This document shows positions 13,524-14,641 of a DNA stretch of 14,641 bases, piece after piece. The notes below the pieces were generated by a model. That model ran no database searches, had not been told where the DNA came from, and was given only the letters and a program-made list of their open reading frames with translations. The first letter of the stretch is position 1. Each line of letters opens with the position of its first letter. This DNA is from Candidatus Hydrogenedentota bacterium. GTDB taxonomy: Bacteria; Hydrogenedentota; Hydrogenedentia; Hydrogenedentales; SLHB01. Where the stretch lies: the NCBI GenBank assembly GCA_026387845.1, contig JAPLKX010000337.1, forward strand, positions 1 to 14,641. Reading direction: 5' to 3'. The translations under genes and the position numbers were made by a program.

Positions 13524-14537
13524 ATGATTCGTGTAGGGCTTGTCGGCGCCATAGGTTACGGAGGCCGCGAGTTGATGCGGCTGGTGAGCATGCATCCCGA
13601 CGCAAAACTTACCGCCGCCGCCGAGCTCGAGGCCGGAAAACGCATCGACGAACTGCTGCCGGCGTTCGGCAAACTGCTGGACGTCGTCTGTGAGCCGTTT
13701 GACGCCAACGCCCTGGCAAAAAAGTGCGACGTCGTGTTTATCGCCGTGCCCGGCGCCAAATCCATGGATCTAGGCGCCGCGTTGCGCAAAGCCGGCGTCA
13801 GAACTCTCGACATGGGGCCCGATTTCCGCCTCAAAGACACCGCCGAATTCCTCGAATACTACAAAACCGAGCACACCGCGCCACAACTACTCCCCGAGGC
13901 CGTATACGGTCTCGCGCCGTGGTACAGGGACCAGATCCGCAACGCACACCTCATAGCGGTACCCGGATGCTACCCCATCAGCGTCATTACGCCCCTCAGA
14001 CCACTTATCGGCTCGCCCATAGACACCTCGGTACCCATAGTGGTCGACTCGATTTCCGGGATGTCGGGCGCGGGCCGGGCCCTGTTCGAAGCGTTCCATT
14101 TCCCCGAAATGAACGAGAACGTCAAGGCCTACAAGCTCGCCGTGCACCAGCACACACCCGAGATCGAGCAGGAACTCCAGCGGGCTTTCCTCGTCCAGTT
14201 CACGCCCCACGTCGGGCCGTACAACCGCGGAATCCTAAGCACCATTACCGTCCGCCTCAAAAAGGAGTTCGATCTCGCCGCGGCATACAAACGCTACGAA
14301 AACGAGCCGTTCATCCGCGTGCTCGGTCCCGGAAAACTGGCCGAAGTAAGGTGGGTAAGAGGCTCTAACTTCTGCGATTTCGGGTGGGTGATAGATAAAC
14401 GCACCGGAAACCTGATCATCGTCAGCGCCATCGACAACCTCTGCGGAGGAACCGCCGGAATGGCCATCCAGTGCATGAACATCATGTTCGGGTTGGACGA
14501 AACAACCGGCCTACGCCTGGCCGGTATGATGCCCTAG
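13524..14537 (+). CDS. argC: N-acetyl-gamma-glutamyl-phosphate reductase
   Basis: The product has 337 residues, the usual length of the long-form enzyme. ArgC catalyses the NADPH-dependent reduction of N-acetyl-glutamyl-5-phosphate to N-acetyl-glutamate-5-semialdehyde, the third step of arginine biosynthesis, in the cytoplasm. The N-terminal Rossmann motif is IRVGLVGAIGYGGREL (2-17). The catalytic cysteine is Cys149 in AVPGCYPI, followed by DSISGMSGAGR (175-185). VHQHTPEIEQEL carries the active-site histidine (His210), with Gln209 where many relatives have Arg. GGTAGMAIQCMN (308-319) is the family's C-terminal signature. The start is fixed by GGAGG and the promoter position. It appears monocistronic here: no further gene begins in the remaining 104 bases. 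The fragmentary aminotransferase at the other end of the window need not belong to the same pathway. Confidence 0.96.
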   Translation: MIRVGLVGAIGYGGRELMRLVSMHPDAKLTAAAELEAGKRIDELLPAFGKLLDVVCEPFDANALAKKCDVVFIAVPGAKSMDLGAALRKAGVRTLDMGPDFRLKDTAEFLEYYKTEHTAPQLLPEAVYGLAPWYRDQIRNAHLIAVPGCYPISVITPLRPLIGSPIDTSVPIVVDSISGMSGAGRALFEAFHFPEMNENVKAYKLAVHQHTPEIEQELQRAFLVQFTPHVGPYNRGILSTITVRLKKEFDLAAAYKRYENEPFIRVLGPGKLAEVRWVRGSNFCDFGWVIDKRTGNLIIVSAIDNLCGGTAGMAIQCMNIMFGLDETTGLRLAGMMP

Positions 14538-14616
14538 AAATTGAACACACGGACAATTTGAGAACTGACGAGCCGGTGAAAAACATGGTCCACCTTCAAA
14601 AATTCAGTCAACAAGA

Positions 14617-14641
14617 GCGAAAAACAGGGACTGACTCGCCT
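14617..14641. repeat. Palindromic repeat, copy 3 (cut by window end)
   Basis: Bases 14617-14638 match the first 22 bases of the left arm in copies 1 and 2. They begin 79 bases after the argC stop, and a similar ACAAGAG lead-in precedes them. The rest lies outside the window. argC is therefore flanked on both sides by this element in the same orientation. Confidence 0.85.

Overview
The window is GC-rich bacterial chromosomal DNA. It shows Shine-Dalgarno-led starts, short operons, secreted carbohydrate-active proteins, a PilT-type ATPase, and intergenic regions full of short repeats. This mix recalls Planctomycetota or neighbouring candidate phyla such as Hydrogenedentota, but that placement is an impression and not a measurement. 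No rRNA, tRNA, CRISPR array, transposase or phage gene was seen.

Region 1 (1-975, plus strand) holds the C-terminal end of a class III PLP aminotransferase. Four bases later comes a PIG-L family deacetylase gene broken by an internal deletion and frame change, so it is best called a pseudogene. Region 2 (about 1034-4534, plus strand) is a single transcription unit. It has a good sigma70-like promoter, a large secreted protein with fourteen tandem ~47-residue units (possibly two seven-bladed propellers), Ig-like C-terminal domains and a sorting/anchor tail, and a UUCG-loop terminator.

Region 3 (4556-9129, minus strand) is a two-gene carbohydrate module: a secreted GH78 alpha-L-rhamnosidase with the expected acidic residues, preceded by a secreted protein that looks like an uncharacterised TIM-barrel glycoside hydrolase. 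They probably act together on rhamnose-containing glycans. Region 4 (9257-11659, minus strand) is a tightly packed four-gene unit. It runs from a PilT/PilU-like ATPase to a jelly-roll plus coiled-coil protein, a one-pass membrane protein with a basic tail, and a tiny CC/CxxC zinc-ribbon-like protein, joined by overlapping or nearly touching stops and starts.

Region 5 (11785-13027, minus strand) has a predicted lipoprotein and a small beta-rich protein that may have lost its N-terminus, separated by short direct repeats. Region 6 (13028-14641) is argC (arginine biosynthesis, plus strand) with its own strong promoter. It is flanked on both sides by a dispersed ~70-base palindromic repeat family, with decayed half-copies next to it.

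I do not see clear proof of a new biological system. The best candidates for something undescribed are the pilT-linked gene set, the glycoside-hydrolase-like partner of the rhamnosidase, the 14-unit surface protein and the palindromic repeat family around argC.
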